The notes under the pieces were generated by a model. That model saw nothing but the letters and a program-made list of their open reading frames with translations, made no database searches and was not told the origin of the DNA. Below, piece after piece: positions 34,182 to 45,803 of a stretch of 64,000 nt of DNA. The translations under genes were made by a program, and so were the position numbers. Origin of the DNA: Heterodera schachtii (Eukaryota; Nematoda; Chromadorea; Rhabditida; Heteroderidae); NCBI GenBank assembly GCA_023374025.1, contig SIJG01000131.1:1-64000 (forward strand), read 5' to 3'. How positions within the stretch are numbered: the first letter of the stretch is position 1; each line of letters starts with the position of its first letter.

Positions 34182-37061
34182 TTACAGTAATTTGGGTGCC
34201 TTTATTGATTCTGTCACTTCATCTCTTCCCTCACATGGCTCGCAACCACGGCCGGTGCCTTGGGGGCATTCCTCGAGCAGAGAAATATTCTGCATTGAAA
34301 ATTGTTTTCAATGTTTAAATCATTTTTATTTTAACGGAATTGGTTGCTGGGATTATTGCTGGACACTAGCCTTAATTTCCAGTACCTAGAATTTTTGAAA
34401 TTTGGCAAAAAAAAAATCACAAAAATTGAAATATTTTGGCAAAAATCTTGAATTTAAAAATACGGTCTCAGCTAAATAGTCATATTTTGTTTTCTTAAGA
34501 ATTTATGGCACTTGAAGCGCAGGGTCAAGCTCGTAGGATTTGTGTTGAAGCCCGTAACGGATCGGGTCACAGATTGGCCATTTTGACAATTCGTCATCGG
34601 ATTTGATGACGTCATCCTTTGGCGAACAAACTCGCATTACTTGGAGCCACTTCTGTTTTCTAAATGCCAAGATTTTAAAAATAAAAAATATTTACATGGG
34701 TTAATTGCTTGAACACATGTTTGGTTCGTTTTGAAAATCCCACAATTGGAAATTTAATTTTAAATTTAACATAAAGTGAAAATAATATTATATTATCCCT
34801 TTTTGAGGAACACATATGTAGAATCGGTGGGAAACAGACCCATGAATGCCAAATCAAATATATTTATAAAATTTTACTGCGTTAAAAAAAATATAGAAAT
34901 GAGAAAATAAATTTAAACTTTTAACGGCTTTTGTTTTAATTATTTTAAAACTGTCCAATTTTCTTAACAGAATTATCATGTGATAAAAGGAATATGAGAT
35001 TGAGTTCTGTTGAGTAAAATTATGAATTTATTATTATTTTTTCCATTTTCTGACCACTACAAAACGACCTTTCATAGCTAAAACATACCCATCAAAAATT
35101 TTGTCTACGTATCTTTGTTCATTCATATGGACAAGCAAATCCACAAGGTCAATCGTAAATGGAGGGCCTAAAAAGTTGGCACATTTAATTCAATTGAATT
35201 TAAATATTTTATTTTGTCTTCGTAAAATTTATGTTTAAAGTAAAAAAATGCTCCCATTTATGTATTCAACTCAAAATTTTTAATGCAGAAAAAATTCTAA
35301 AATTTTTAATATATTTAAATGAATTTGCCTGAACCTGAAAATCCGTCTTGGATAATCGATCAGTGGATAATCTGTCATTTATGGCCATTTGTCCTTTGAC
35401 AATTTGTCGGGAAATTTTTTTATAAAGGATCAACATTTTTACGAAAATGATTGACCAATTAAAAAAAATTATATTTTTAAAAAAATATTTTTTATTAAAT
35501 AATGATTAAATTAAATTTATCATTCAAATATATAAATTTCTTCAAGAATTTTTAAAATAACATAAATTAATATTTACTATTTTTTAAATGTTCCAATTAT
35601 CTTTTTTTCTCATTATTAGTTTCTATGGTTTGTCCATTACTGACGGATTTTGTGTCCACACTGACCGATTGTCCCCGCCGGGAACAGAATTCTCATACAT
35701 TTTAAATCATTATTATTTTTTTTTTGCACCATTCTTATCCGGGTTCTTCGTGTTCAACGAATAAGCACAATCACCACCGGCAAGTGTTTCCCGGCATGGC
35801 ATCCTTTTTGGACGAATTGCGCATTCTTTGCGATTCACTTTCAGCGGAGTATCTTTGGAAAAAGTGTTGCCGAACCAACGGTTATTTACAAATTTGTTTT
35901 GTCCCCATTTATCATAGGTATGGTCGTAGAAAATAAAGTCGTGGGCACAGCACTGAAAACAATTTAAAATTTTACACAAATTTATTTTGTTAAGTTAGTA
36001 AAATCATTCTCCAAAAATCTGTGCGCGGAAAAATATTTAAAAATTAAAACAATAAAAAATTCAAAAAAAATTCAAATGCTCTTAAATTTATTATTTTTTT
36101 AAATTTTTGTGAGGTTTTTATTTTTATGATGAGAATTATTTTTCAAATTTCATTAAATTGTATGTTTTACACAATTTATGTTTTGTCATAACACTATTTT
36201 AAATTATATAATAATAATTATTCTAAATTTATGTTTTTTGCCCGTACTTCGCCAATTTTGTTCAAAATAAAGCAATTGGTGCGAAATTTAAGCTGAATTT
36301 CATAGCCGGTGGCCTGCATAAGCTCTATTTTGGAAGTGACATTTCGAACAAATTCTCCGCCATCATCCCAGTCCAAGACAGTGTCGAAAATGATCGATTC
36401 GCGACTCACTAACTTAAATTTGAAAAAAAAGATTTTCTATTTCCCCCTCATATAGCCCAAACACAATAAATCCCTTACCCCCCCCCCCCCCCCGCCCCCA
36501 CACTCGATCACCCCCACCCCCTGATAAATTGAAAAATAAATCCGAAAAAGAATTGAAGAAAAATCTCTTACCCTCTTCCCAAGGGATTGAAAAATTAAAT
36601 CAGTAAATCCTTTACCACCCTCACGAAGGGAGTTAAAAATAATAAATCCGTAAATCCCTTACACCGCTTCCCGAGGGGATTGAAAAATAAACCTGTAAAT
36701 CTCAAGCAACCCTTCCCACTCTATCCCCCCTCCCCCCCCCCCCCCCCCCCAATAAAGCGTAATTCAATTAGTGCCCCTTCAAACAAAGCTCCTCCTTTTC
36801 CAACGAGGTTCAAAAGAATAGCATAAATAAAATAAAATATTAATTAATTAATTACCAGCAATGAATTTTTACGAAAATTACATTTTTAATTTAATTAATT
36901 ACCAAAGTTTTGGCAATGAATTTCATCTGAAGTCGGCCCGTGGCGGGCAAACTTTTGCCGCACATAAATTTCATGTTGAAATGGCCGCGTAAAATGCGCT
37001 CACTTTGCTCACCAAAGTCAAATTGAAGCGCAAGAAGCAGCAGAAGATGAAGCAAAGACAT
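34182..37061 (-). CDS. Six-exon secreted protein, copy C, 293 aa
   Basis: Minus-strand exons 37061-36903, 36412-36248, 35952-35730, 35167-35089, 34659-34512 and 34289-34182; all GT-AG, phases agree, 882 bases with one stop. Signal peptide MSLLHLLLLLALQFDFG. Family blocks FMCGKSLPATGRLQMKF, FDTVLDWDDGGEFVRNVTSK, CCAHDFIFYDHTYDKWG and RVCSPKDDVIKSDDEL are present. Exon 3 is longer than in A and B (74 codons) and includes an extra Cys pair and a basic stretch (RKECAIRPKRMPCRE), and the C-terminal tail is extended past GCEPCEG. So the third exon and the tail are the variable parts. 36480-36755 in intron 1 contains long C-homopolymers and repeated CCC...GAGGGATTGAAAAAT blocks. Confidence 0.85.
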
Positions 37062-38001
37062 AATTAATATTTACAAATTTTGCTAAATACAAAGCTTGTA
37101 TTTTAAAAATTTAAAAATTTATTTGCTATTTTGGTAATATTTTCGCGGCTATTTTTTAATATCCTTAGAATTTAAAAAATCGGGTAATCTTCATTTAAAA
37201 TAATAAAACCATCGAGTGTACTCGAGAACCGAGACGAGAATTATGAGTATGAGAGCTTGGGCTGAATTAACTTCAGGTCGAATCTCGATAAATTTTTTGT
37301 TTTTAAGAAAAACATGCCCATTTATTTTTATTGTGATAATAATATGTAAAAATAATTCACCCCAAATGATTAAATGAAAATGGAATGAGCGATCGAATAG
37401 ATGGAATGGTGTGATGGAAGTGGAATAAATTAGTTAGACCAATCAGTGAATTTCTGTGGCGACGTGTGATAAAAGCCACCAGCAGAAGCAAAAGCGGACG
37501 AAAGACCACACATTTTGTAGCAGAGATTGTGGGCACCGATAAAAAACAAATTCAATTTTTTTATTGGCCAATTCATCAGAAAATCACTCGAAATTATTCC
37601 ACCTTTTTTTGCTCATTTTTCATCGGAATTCTTTATGTAAAATTGAATAAATAATTACATTGTATAAATTGATAAATAATAAAAATTAAATAAATATTCA
37701 AAAAATGATGAATATTGTATTTGTTCTTGGAATACTGTATTCGATGTGTTAGTGTTTATGAAAGAAATAATTTGTAAATAAAGAAAATTGATAACAGACT
37801 TTGATAGGACAGATAGATAATACATAGAAAAATTGCGGCATTTGTTGGCACCATTGTTGTCATTTGTCCAATAATGAAGTTAAAGGGTTTTGGTAGGATA
37901 TTCTCGGGGTGAGATAACAACAATTTTTTTTTTTTGTCTCTCAGTCCCATTTATGGGCTTTACGATTCTCGAGTCTATGAAAATCCAGGCTCACGTTTAG
38001 C
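37062..38001. other. Conserved upstream region of copy C
   Basis: Direct match to 11540-12610 upstream of copy A (AATGGTGTGATGGA, TTAGTTAGACCAATCAG, TGGCGACGTGTGAT), with a deletion around 37470 relative to A. No protein supported. Confidence 0.5.
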
Positions 38002-38781
38002 CAGGGATGCGATCGAAAATTTTTCAAAATCAGAACATCGCGCTCAAAAAATCAGATTTTTGGGTCAAAAATCAGAACATTTTGAAAAATTGCTTCAAAT
38101 CAATTATTTTTACAATTTATTTAATCAAAAATGTATTAAAAATTATATTTTAGCCTCCGATTATCATCTTTAAAAATTTTGGTGAGGAAATTAGCAAAGC
38201 GTAAATCTCAGTTCACTCGGGATGAAAAATTAGATTTTTAAGAATTTTTTTGCGCCGCATTTTTCCAAAAAAACTTTTGATGAATGGGCGAGAGGAGAGG
38301 GTCCGGCGGTGCCGATAGGCGCCGCTGGAAATTTTTTTGTAATTTCTTTCGGATTTCTTAACAGGTTTTTACCAAAAAGACCATTTTTTCAATAAATTAA
38401 AAGTCAAGCGACGACTTTTTTGCTTAAAAACGCTTTTTTTTGCGGCGCGTTTTCCAAAAAATTTTGGAGGAGGGACAGAGAGAGGGTCCGGCGGTGCCGA
38501 TAGGCGCCGCCGGGAAAATTTTTGCGATTTTTAATTGATTTGTTAACAGATTTTTGTCAAAAAATGACCAAATTTTGCCATAAATCTTATATTTCCTCGA
38601 TAAAATAGTGACATTATGCCATAAAATTTTAAAATTATGAGTTTATTTAAGAAATCAGAACAAATTTTGGTCGCTACCACAAAATCAGAACATTTCTGAC
38701 AAATAAGAACATTTTTATTTTATCAGATTTGGGCCCTCCAAATCAGAACATTTCTGATAAATCAGAACAGATCGCATCCCT
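38002..38781. mobile_element. 780-bp hAT-like element, ATCAGAACAT arrays
   Basis: Starts CAGGGATGCGATCG and ends GATCGCATCCCT. AAATCAGAACAT units fill both ends in inverted symmetry. The interior has two copies of a conserved cassette (about 38265-38400 and 38440-38560), each with GGTGCCGATAGGCGCC inside a GC hairpin. No 8-bp duplication is visible, since the flanks are rearranged relative to copy A. Confidence 0.8.
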
Positions 38782-39534
38782 CTTATATTTTGCAAATTTG
38801 TCATCCTTTTTAAAGACAAAAACGAATATTGCTTATGATCCAAATAGGAATTCGCTTATTCATGCTTTCTGTGGCGACCTGTGATTTTGACTGAATCAAT
38901 TGATGGAAAAGCGATCAATAAAATGAGGACAAAAAAATGGGGGGAAAAGCTTCAAGCAGCATAATTTTAATGCAGCAATTGTGGTGACACCGATATGCTG
39001 ATGAGTGGCCAATTATTTCAAAATTGCATTGTAAATTTTTAAATTGGAAAATATAACGACCAAAATGTTTTTTTTAATTAAGTTGAAATTTTTCAGGAAA
39101 GTACTATAGAATTTATGCTGTTGAAATAAGAAAAAAAGTTTTGAGTGCTCTTAATTAAAAGTATTTCTCTGAGAAAATTTTAAATCAATTCTGAAAATTA
39201 ATTTTCCCAAAAAAATTTAATCGAAAATTTAAAAAACAACTGAGAAGAAATAATAGAACAAACATAAATTAAATGTGTGTAATAAAAAGGATAAAGGAAT
39301 GAAAGAGAATTCAATACTTTCTACATTTTTTGGCACCGCGATTCCGATATTAAAAATGAAAAATTCGGAAAATCTAATTTCGATTTTTGTTCGAATTCTG
39401 TTTATAATTTAATTGTGAGCAAAAGAAAATTCATCAACAATCATTTATTCGCTTGGGATAAAGCATCAAAAACAACAACAACAACAACAACAACATAATG
39501 CCACAGAATTAATTTTCTCCAATTTTCCAAATTC
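38782..39534. other. Upstream block of copy C, then AT-rich DNA
   Basis: 38790-39060 matches 12690-12965. 39060-39534 is AT-rich with a (CAA)n microsatellite at about 39472-39497. No gene seen. Confidence 0.45.
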
Positions 39535-39880
39535 GCTTCACCGCCTCTTTCACTCGCTTTTCTTTTCCGTTTTTCTGTTCCTCTAATTCAAACACCAAAA
39601 GCACCAATATCACCATCTTCAACAGTAATTTCAATAGATCCGTTCGTGTGCTCTATCTCATACTAAACTTGCATAATTAGTATTTGACATTGGACTGGGA
39701 CGGAAAATAAAATATTTTTATTTTTTAGGCAAATACTTAAGGCTACCGAAAGATCAATTTTATACATTGCGTACAACGTTTAAAGGAGTTATACCATAAA
39801 ACTAGAACGGGGCCCAGCTGGTTAGGCCCATTAGACCCCCAGAATTATCAGCTTCAATCGTACAATTATGGAAGGAGTTA
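39535..39880. repeat. Segmental duplication block, partner 15380-15655
   Basis: See 15380-15655. The block here has an extra 80 bases (39650-39729) ending TTTTTTAG, which is AT-rich and intron-like, but no reading frame supports an exon structure. Confidence 0.65.
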
Positions 39881-39887
39881 TATGTAG

Positions 39888-40360
39888 AGCTCGCAAAAAA
39901 AGGCACCAAAAATCGCGAAAAAGGCACAATAATTAGCACCAAAAAATTGAAAAAAGGCACCAAAAATCGCGAAAAAGGAATTTAAAAATTTTATATTAAA
40001 ATTTTTAGGGAGTAAAACACGTAAAACATAACCAAAAAACTTAATTTTGGTCATTTAAATGATTATTAAATATTTTATAATGTTTCTCGAATAAGGAAAA
40101 TTTTTAAATCTGAATTTTTTACGAAGAAAAAAAAAATTCAAATTTTGGCGATCTATTTTGAGAAATTTTTTCAATTCTTAGGGGTGTATTTTCTGAAAAT
40201 TTTTCAGGTCATTTCTTTTTTGGCTGTATTTTCCCGATTTTATTGTATTTTTAATGGGATTTTTCGGAAAGAAACGCCCAAAAAGGCAGCAAATCGGCCA
40301 AATGCCAAAAAAAGGCATTTAAGGCACTGAAACTCGAAAAAGGCAAAAAAAAAAAAACGG
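39888..40360. mobile_element. Element with AAAGGCACCAAAAA arrays
   Basis: AAAAAGGCACCAAAAATCGCG units start at 39888 and AAAGGCATTTAAGGCACTG units close the block at about 40350. The internal junction TTCTTAGGGGTGTATTTTC at about 40175 is that of the hAT-like elements. Clear ends and a target duplication could not be fixed. Confidence 0.5.
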
Positions 40361-40411
40361 CATAATAAAAGTCAAGGTGGAAGCCTCAAATCAAGTGGAA
40401 AATGCGTTTGG

Positions 40412-40685
40412 CAGGGGCGTATCTAGAAAAAAATTTCGGCGGGGGGGACCCGACTTGAAGACCTTTTTTTTTTTTTTTTTGCTATTTACCCAATAAGGAA
40501 AAATTTGAGTGCTATTTGTTACGAAAATTGCCTATAAAATTTTTAAAATTTTCGTTTGGGGAGGGGAATTCGAAAATTTTTTCCATTATTTGCTGGAAAA
40601 TTTTAAAAAATTTTCATTTCGGGGGGGGGGGGGGGGGAATTCCCCCCCCCCTTTCCCCCCCCCCCCCCCCCTAGATACGCCCTTG
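40412..40685. mobile_element. 274-bp hAT-like element, TSD GCGTTTGG
   Basis: Starts CAGGGGCGTATCTAG and ends CTAGATACGCCCTTG. Perfect duplication GCGTTTGG at 40404-40411 and 40686-40693. G and C homopolymers lie near each end. A related interior (TTTTCATTTCGGGGG) is at about 13380-13470. Confidence 0.93.
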
Positions 40686-40701
40686 GCGTTTGGGTACACG
40701 T

Positions 40702-40881
40702 TAGGGATGTGCGAGAAGTGATTTTTACCGGGAACTGAGAAACGAGACCGAGACCGGGAAATGACCCCGAGAAACGATACGAGAACCGAGAAATGACCCC
40801 GGGAAACGATACGAGAACCGAGACCCCAAAAAAACCCGGGAAATTTCCCGAGTCGGGAACCGAGACTCTCGCACATCCCTA
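40702..40881. mobile_element. 180-bp hAT-like element with GAGACCGGGAA arrays
   Basis: Starts TAGGGATGTGCGAGA and ends TCTCGCACATCCCTA, a 15-bp perfect TIR. Flanks GTACACGT and GTACTCTT match 6/8. AACCGAGA and GACCCCG units fill it. It inserted 8 bases beyond the neighbouring element. Confidence 0.8.
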
Positions 40882-41317
40882 GTACTCTTATATGTTGTTA
40901 CTCCCCCAAGCGCACCCCGCCAACCCTACCTAATGTTTCAATGAAAACTTGAAAATCATAGGTAAAGAACCTCCCGAGCATTCAAAAAAAATTCAAAATG
41001 TGTAAATTTAAATTTTGAAAAAACTTTTCGGCGGTCCCTAATATTTTTTGGCTTCTCTGTGATAAACCATAAATCCCACTGTTAAATTTGGCCATTACAC
41101 TAATCACAATATGTTTTTTTGGCAAGTCTTAATATTAAATTAATTATGTGGTGATTATTGACACAACCTGATAAAGACGCAAGTCATAATTCAATTCGGT
41201 CGTCCCGGCATTGAACACAAATTTCTTCAAATTATTGTCTTTCGTATTCCCCCAAAAAATGGATCGAATTTCGGTTGAACAAGTGAAACTCCATGTTGGG
41301 TCTTAATAAGTGATTGA
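40882..41317. other. Duplicated flank, matches 17420-17757
   Basis: From about 41020 (GGCGGTCCCTAA) the sequence follows 17480 onward. No gene seen. Confidence 0.5.
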
Positions 41318-41595
41318 CAGGGCTGTCAAAAATATGCACGAAAAATGGCCAAAATATGCAAATAAATTCGTGAATTATGCACCAAATATGAACAAAAACT
41401 TGAAAATTAGGGGGTGCAACTGAATTAAAAATTCAGATTTGGATTTATTTAATTAGGCATAATCAAATTTTTTCCTAAGGGATATTGAAATCGGAAAATA
41501 TTTGTCGAAAAATGGCAAAATATGCAAAAAAATCTGAAGAAAAACCCAAAATATGCAACAAAAAAAAATGCATTTACATATTTTTGACAGCCTTT
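41318..41595. mobile_element. 278-bp hAT-like element, TSD (G/A)TGATTGA, AATATGCA arrays
   Basis: Starts CAGGGCTGTCAAAAATATGC and ends CATATTTTTGACAGCCTTT. Flanks GTGATTGA (41310-41317) and ATGATTGA (41596-41603) match 7/8. The paralogous position at about 17760 is uninterrupted, giving the empty site. Confidence 0.88.
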
Positions 41596-41799
41596 ATGAT
41601 TGAATTTACATTGAGCAATCAAAATGAGAATCTTATTTCGAAGGTATTAAAATCACAAAATGGTATTTTGACAGCGGCTTTTTAATTTTATGGACTTTTT
41701 ATTTTTATTTTCTAAGATATTAAGGAAAATTTTGATTCCATTGGTGCCGATAGAAGCCCCCCGCCCATTTTTCGTTTAATAAATGCCATGGAAAGATGG

Positions 41800-42020
41800 G
41801 CTTTCACTTTCGCGTTTCGCTTTCGCAAATTTCGCTTTTTTGGCACTTTTGCGTTTCGCATTTTGGCGCAAACGCGAAAATTATACCCTTAAGAATAAGG
41901 GATTAAATTCCTTAAAATTTAGAATTTGACTTATAAATTGCCAAATTTCCAGTGAAAACCTGTTTAAAATGGTCAAAATTTTCATTTTCCCGGCGGCGTC
42001 TATCGGCATCGCGTGACCCC
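41800..42020. mobile_element. Half of a GCGAAACGCGAA-type element
   Basis: GATGGGCTTTC followed by CGCGTTTCGC units, the junction ACCCTTAAGAAT and a GC hairpin block (GGCGGCGTCTATCGGC) match one side of the element at 43140-43736. The other end is missing. Confidence 0.6.
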
Positions 42021-42167
42021 AAAACTCCTATTTTTTCTTAGAAAAATGGCCCAAATCGCAAAATTTGGTATAATTTTTGGCAGAAATATGCTAAGAAATT
42101 GCACTCAAATTTTAATTCTCCAATTTGAAATTGGAGGAAAAAAATTACGAAAACTGCCCGAAATCAC

Positions 42168-44236
42168 CTTGGTTTCCCGCGAGCGGTTCACATGTTAAGG
42201 AAAATAGAAACTCATGGTATGTTATTTTTACTTTGCTTTTACACTGAATTCCCATAATATAAATGGCATCGCTGAAGAATGCTCTATTGTGTTTTCTCGA
42301 CAATTCACGTAATTTGTCATCTTCAAAAGTGATTTTCCCGCTTCGGCCTTTTTAGGCTCAATTCATATGCCATAATTACGCATATCTAAAAAAGAAGAAT
42401 TCAAAAATAAATTAACATACTTTTAATACGAGTAAAATATTAAAAAAAAATAATAATAATAATATATCGCATAAAAATCATTAATATTTAGGACCGTTGA
42501 GTATTACAAAACTTCAAATTAAAAACTTTATATTTAGCAAAAAAATATTGAAAATATGCAAATCAGTTCGTTTTACAATTATAATTATGTCCAGAAAATG
42601 CGGCTTTTAGTCCATGATTTGCAAATATAATTTATTTATCCAGAAAAATGCGAATTTTCCCATAGTATTTTACCATTTTAATTTATTTGCAGAAAATATG
42701 CTATTTAATTTCCAGAAAATATTTTCTGAAATATATTTTAAAATTGTTATTTCTTGCCATTATTTTTAAGCTAATTAGACCTCTTTCCCAGTCTGTTCTT
42801 CCTTGACCAAAAAATACATGTCGGCACCTTCGGATGAGCAACACAAAGAATCCATACGACTTGTCAAATCGCATTTTGTTGGAACAGCTTCATTAGTCGA
42901 GGATGAACTCGCGGCACTATTTTAAATATTATATATGTTTAGCAGATTACTTCTAATAGAGCCCCTACCCTATTAGTATCTTCCCGCCCAACTTAATTAC
43001 TTCAAAAACCCAGACAAAATCCCGTGTTTCTGAAGCAAAATGGCAACATTGCCTGCCCTACCAAATAAAAAAATTCTCAAGCGTAGAAAAATTGAGTTAT
43101 CATTCCATCATCGTTAAAAATTCTATGAAAACTCTCCACCAGGGATGGACCAAATCGAAAAATAAAATGCGAAACGCGAAACTCGAAATTTGCGAAAGTA
43201 AAAAATGCGAAATGAAAATAAACGCGAAACGCGAAATTCCAAAAAAACGCGAAATTGCGAAACGCGAAATTTTTTTCTACAACTTTTTAATAGTTAAAAA
43301 CATAAAGCAAAAATCATTTTTTGTAAAATTTTATTCCAAATTTTAAAAATCAATAAAAGCTTATTTGAGGCGAGCTTTTCCAAAAAACTTTTTGGGAAGA
43401 GGGGGCAAGTGGCGCCGGTAGGCGCCGCCTGGAAAATTTTTGAAAATTTGAATAAAATTTGTTAACAGATTTTCACTAAAAAATGATCAAATTTTGCGAT
43501 TTTTATACAATTTTTCTAAGGAAAAATAAGAGTTTTGTGCGCCGCTTTGATCATTTATAAACAGGCTTTCAATGAAAATTAAGCAATTTATAGGTAAAAT
43601 TTTGAAAAATTTTAGGGGAATTTAATCCAATTCTTAGGGGTGTAAAAGTCGCGTTTCGCGCCAAGATGCGAAACGCGAAAGCAAAAGTGCCAAAAAAGAG
43701 AAATATGCGAAAGCGAAACGCGAAAGCCCATCCCTGCTCTCCGCCCCGTTAAACAGTGTATTCTCACCTCTATTAGTGCCCCCTTCCCATCCTTAGAATG
43801 ATGTATTAATTATAAAATAAATCATCTATTGAAAAAGGTTAAAAATACCTTGCTTTATCTTTGCTTTTTCCTGCAACCATGCCCATTAGCCAACCTGTCA
43901 ATGAACTTGATTCCCCGCCGGGTGCTTGAAATATTCAAAATTAAATTTAAAGCAACACTTGAATTTTTTATATTAAGAATATTTTTTAGGAAGTTAATGA
44001 TTTTTTTAAATAAGTACAATTTTTTCGGGACTGGACTAGAAATATGAGTTTTTGAACAATTTCGAATTTAAAAAAATATTTTTTTGTAAAAAATTTCATA
44101 TTTCTTTCATACATAATATTAATTTTTTTGTTTTTATTAAGTTACCTTGTTTATCATCAGAATTGGATGGCATTGCTTGTGCCAACAATAAAAAGTTGAG
44201 AAAGGCACAGAAAAAAGCAGGATAGAAAGTTTTCAT
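42168..44236 (-). pseudogene. BTB gene 3, internally deleted copy of BTB gene 1
   Basis: Exons 1-3 are intact: 44236-44146 (signal peptide MKTFYPAFFCAFLNFLLLAQ), 43924-43849 and 42916-42781 (start of BTB, VADMYFLVKEEQ). The next five exons of BTB gene 1 are absent. At about 42352 the sequence jumps from the MATH exon (42352-42168, SDAIYIMGIQCKSKVK) to DNA that in the other copy lies upstream of exon 5 (about 20820 onward). About 2.5 kb has therefore been deleted. It cannot make a BTB-BACK-MATH protein. Intron 2 carries the element at 43140-43736. Confidence 0.8.
43140..43736. mobile_element. 597-bp hAT-like element, TSD CTCTCC(A/G)C, GCGAAACGCGAA arrays
   Basis: Starts CAGGGATGGACC and ends GCCCATCCCTG. 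Flanks CTCTCCAC and CTCTCCGC match 7/8. The paralogous site near 21850 lacks it. The interior has GGCGCCGGTAGGCGCCGCC and the junction TTCTTAGGGGTGTAAAAG. Confidence 0.9.
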
Positions 44237-44621
44237 CTTTAAGATTTTAATTTTTAAACACATTTTAGGTGAGTAAACTAAATAAGAATCTAAGCCATAC
44301 AATCGTATTTTCAATATAACTAAAACATATTAGCATTAAAGAAATATTGTAGGAAGCTTCCATTTAATAAGAGGGATGGATATATTTGATGAGTGAATAT
44401 GGGTATAAAATATGTCAAATTGTCATTAATGACGTAGCAATTGTCACGTATATATCACATATATGTCAAAAGGCAATATAATCGTATTTTCAATATAACT
44501 AAAATATATTAGCATTAAAGAAATATTGTAGGAAGCTTCCATTTAATAAGAGGGATAATTAATGGATGAAAATCAAATAATTTTTATTTATTTATAAAAA
44601 TTTTTTTCCTTTTTTTGCATC
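44237..44621. promoter_or_regulatory. Short bidirectional promoter region of BTB genes 3 and 4
   Basis: The two divergent starts are 385 bases apart. A 70-base block (ATCGTATTTTCAATATAAC ... AAGAGGGAT) is repeated at about 44304-44376 and 44481-44556. ATGACGTAG and CACGTATATATCACATATATG motifs sit between them. Confidence 0.5.
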
Positions 44622-45333
44622 ATGAATTTGTTATTCTGCCTAATGAATGTTTATGCTTTCTTCAATACTCTGCTTTTAATTGGTGCAACGCCAATTAACA
44701 ATAATAAGCAGAGTATGTTTTTGTTTTTTTTGTAATTCATTCATGATTTGCCATTTAGGTGATCCCAATAACACAGCACGCGACCAATGTTCAAGGCAAT
44801 TTAATTTAATTAAAAAAAAAAAAATTTATTTGTGAATTAATAATGATTACGAAATTTTATGGTCATGTTTTTGGGGTTTTACAAGGGCGTTTTGCCATTA
44901 TTTGCTTATTTTACGATAGTCAATAACTTTGATTATTTTTGTTTGCAAATCATTGTTATCTAAAAATTATCATCGGTTTTGCATTGCCACAGCTTTTTAA
45001 GGTAATTCAAGAAAATGGCAAAAATAGCTTAAAAAATGACTAAGAGTTTTATTTTCATTAATAAATCGGAAATAAATAATTTGAAAGCAGCTCATCGTCA
45101 ATTGGCACACCAAAAACAAACAATTTGAAAGCTCGGATGGAGGAAATATTGATCAGTGGGAAGGGGGCGGATGTATATTTTACGGTCATGAAGGAAGAAC
45201 ATGAAAAACAGGCACAGTTTAAGCATTAAAAAAAATTATTGACTCAAATTAGAGACTGGCATTTTTTTATTGACAAAATATTGTTTGAATCACTAGTCCG
45301 ATCTCAAGTTCCAATAATGAAATTTTTAAAATT

Positions 45334-45803
45334 TATGCTCGTTTCATAAATAGCATTAAGCCTGATATGCTAAACCGAGACCACCACATGCCAAGACTCT
45401 CAGTCTCGACTCTATAGCCGAGACAGAAAATAATCTCTTCCAAGTATTTTTAGCAGCTTTTCCGGGCACATAAGTCGATGCTTTCGGCATTATGCTCGTC
45501 CCATAAATAGCATTAAGCCCGATATGCTAAACCGAGACCACCACATGCCAAGACTCTCAGTCTCGACTCTATAGCCGAGACAGAAAATAATCTCTTCCAA
45601 GTATTTTTAGCAGCTTTTCCGGGCACATAAGTCGATGCTTTCGGCATTATGCTCGTCCCATAAATAGCATTAAGTCCGATATTCTAAACCGAGACCACCA
45701 CATGCCAAGACTCTCAGTCTCGACTCTATAGCCGAGACAGAAAATAATCTCTTCTAAGTATGTTTAGCAGCTTTTCCGGGCACATAAGTCGATGCTTTCG
45801 GCA
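45334..45803. repeat. 157-bp tandem triplication across intron 3 and exon 4 start of BTB gene 4
   Basis: TATGCTCGT recurs at 45334, 45491 and 45648, exactly 157 apart. Each unit ends with TTTAGCAGCTTTTCCGGGCAC, that is, a splice acceptor plus the first codons of exon 4 (QLFRAHKSMLSA). Only the last unit runs on into the full exon. Confidence 0.92.

Noticed and set aside
45334..45803. CRISPR-like spaced repeats
   Set aside because: Units are 157-bp uninterrupted tandem copies in a eukaryotic gene; no spacer/repeat pattern.
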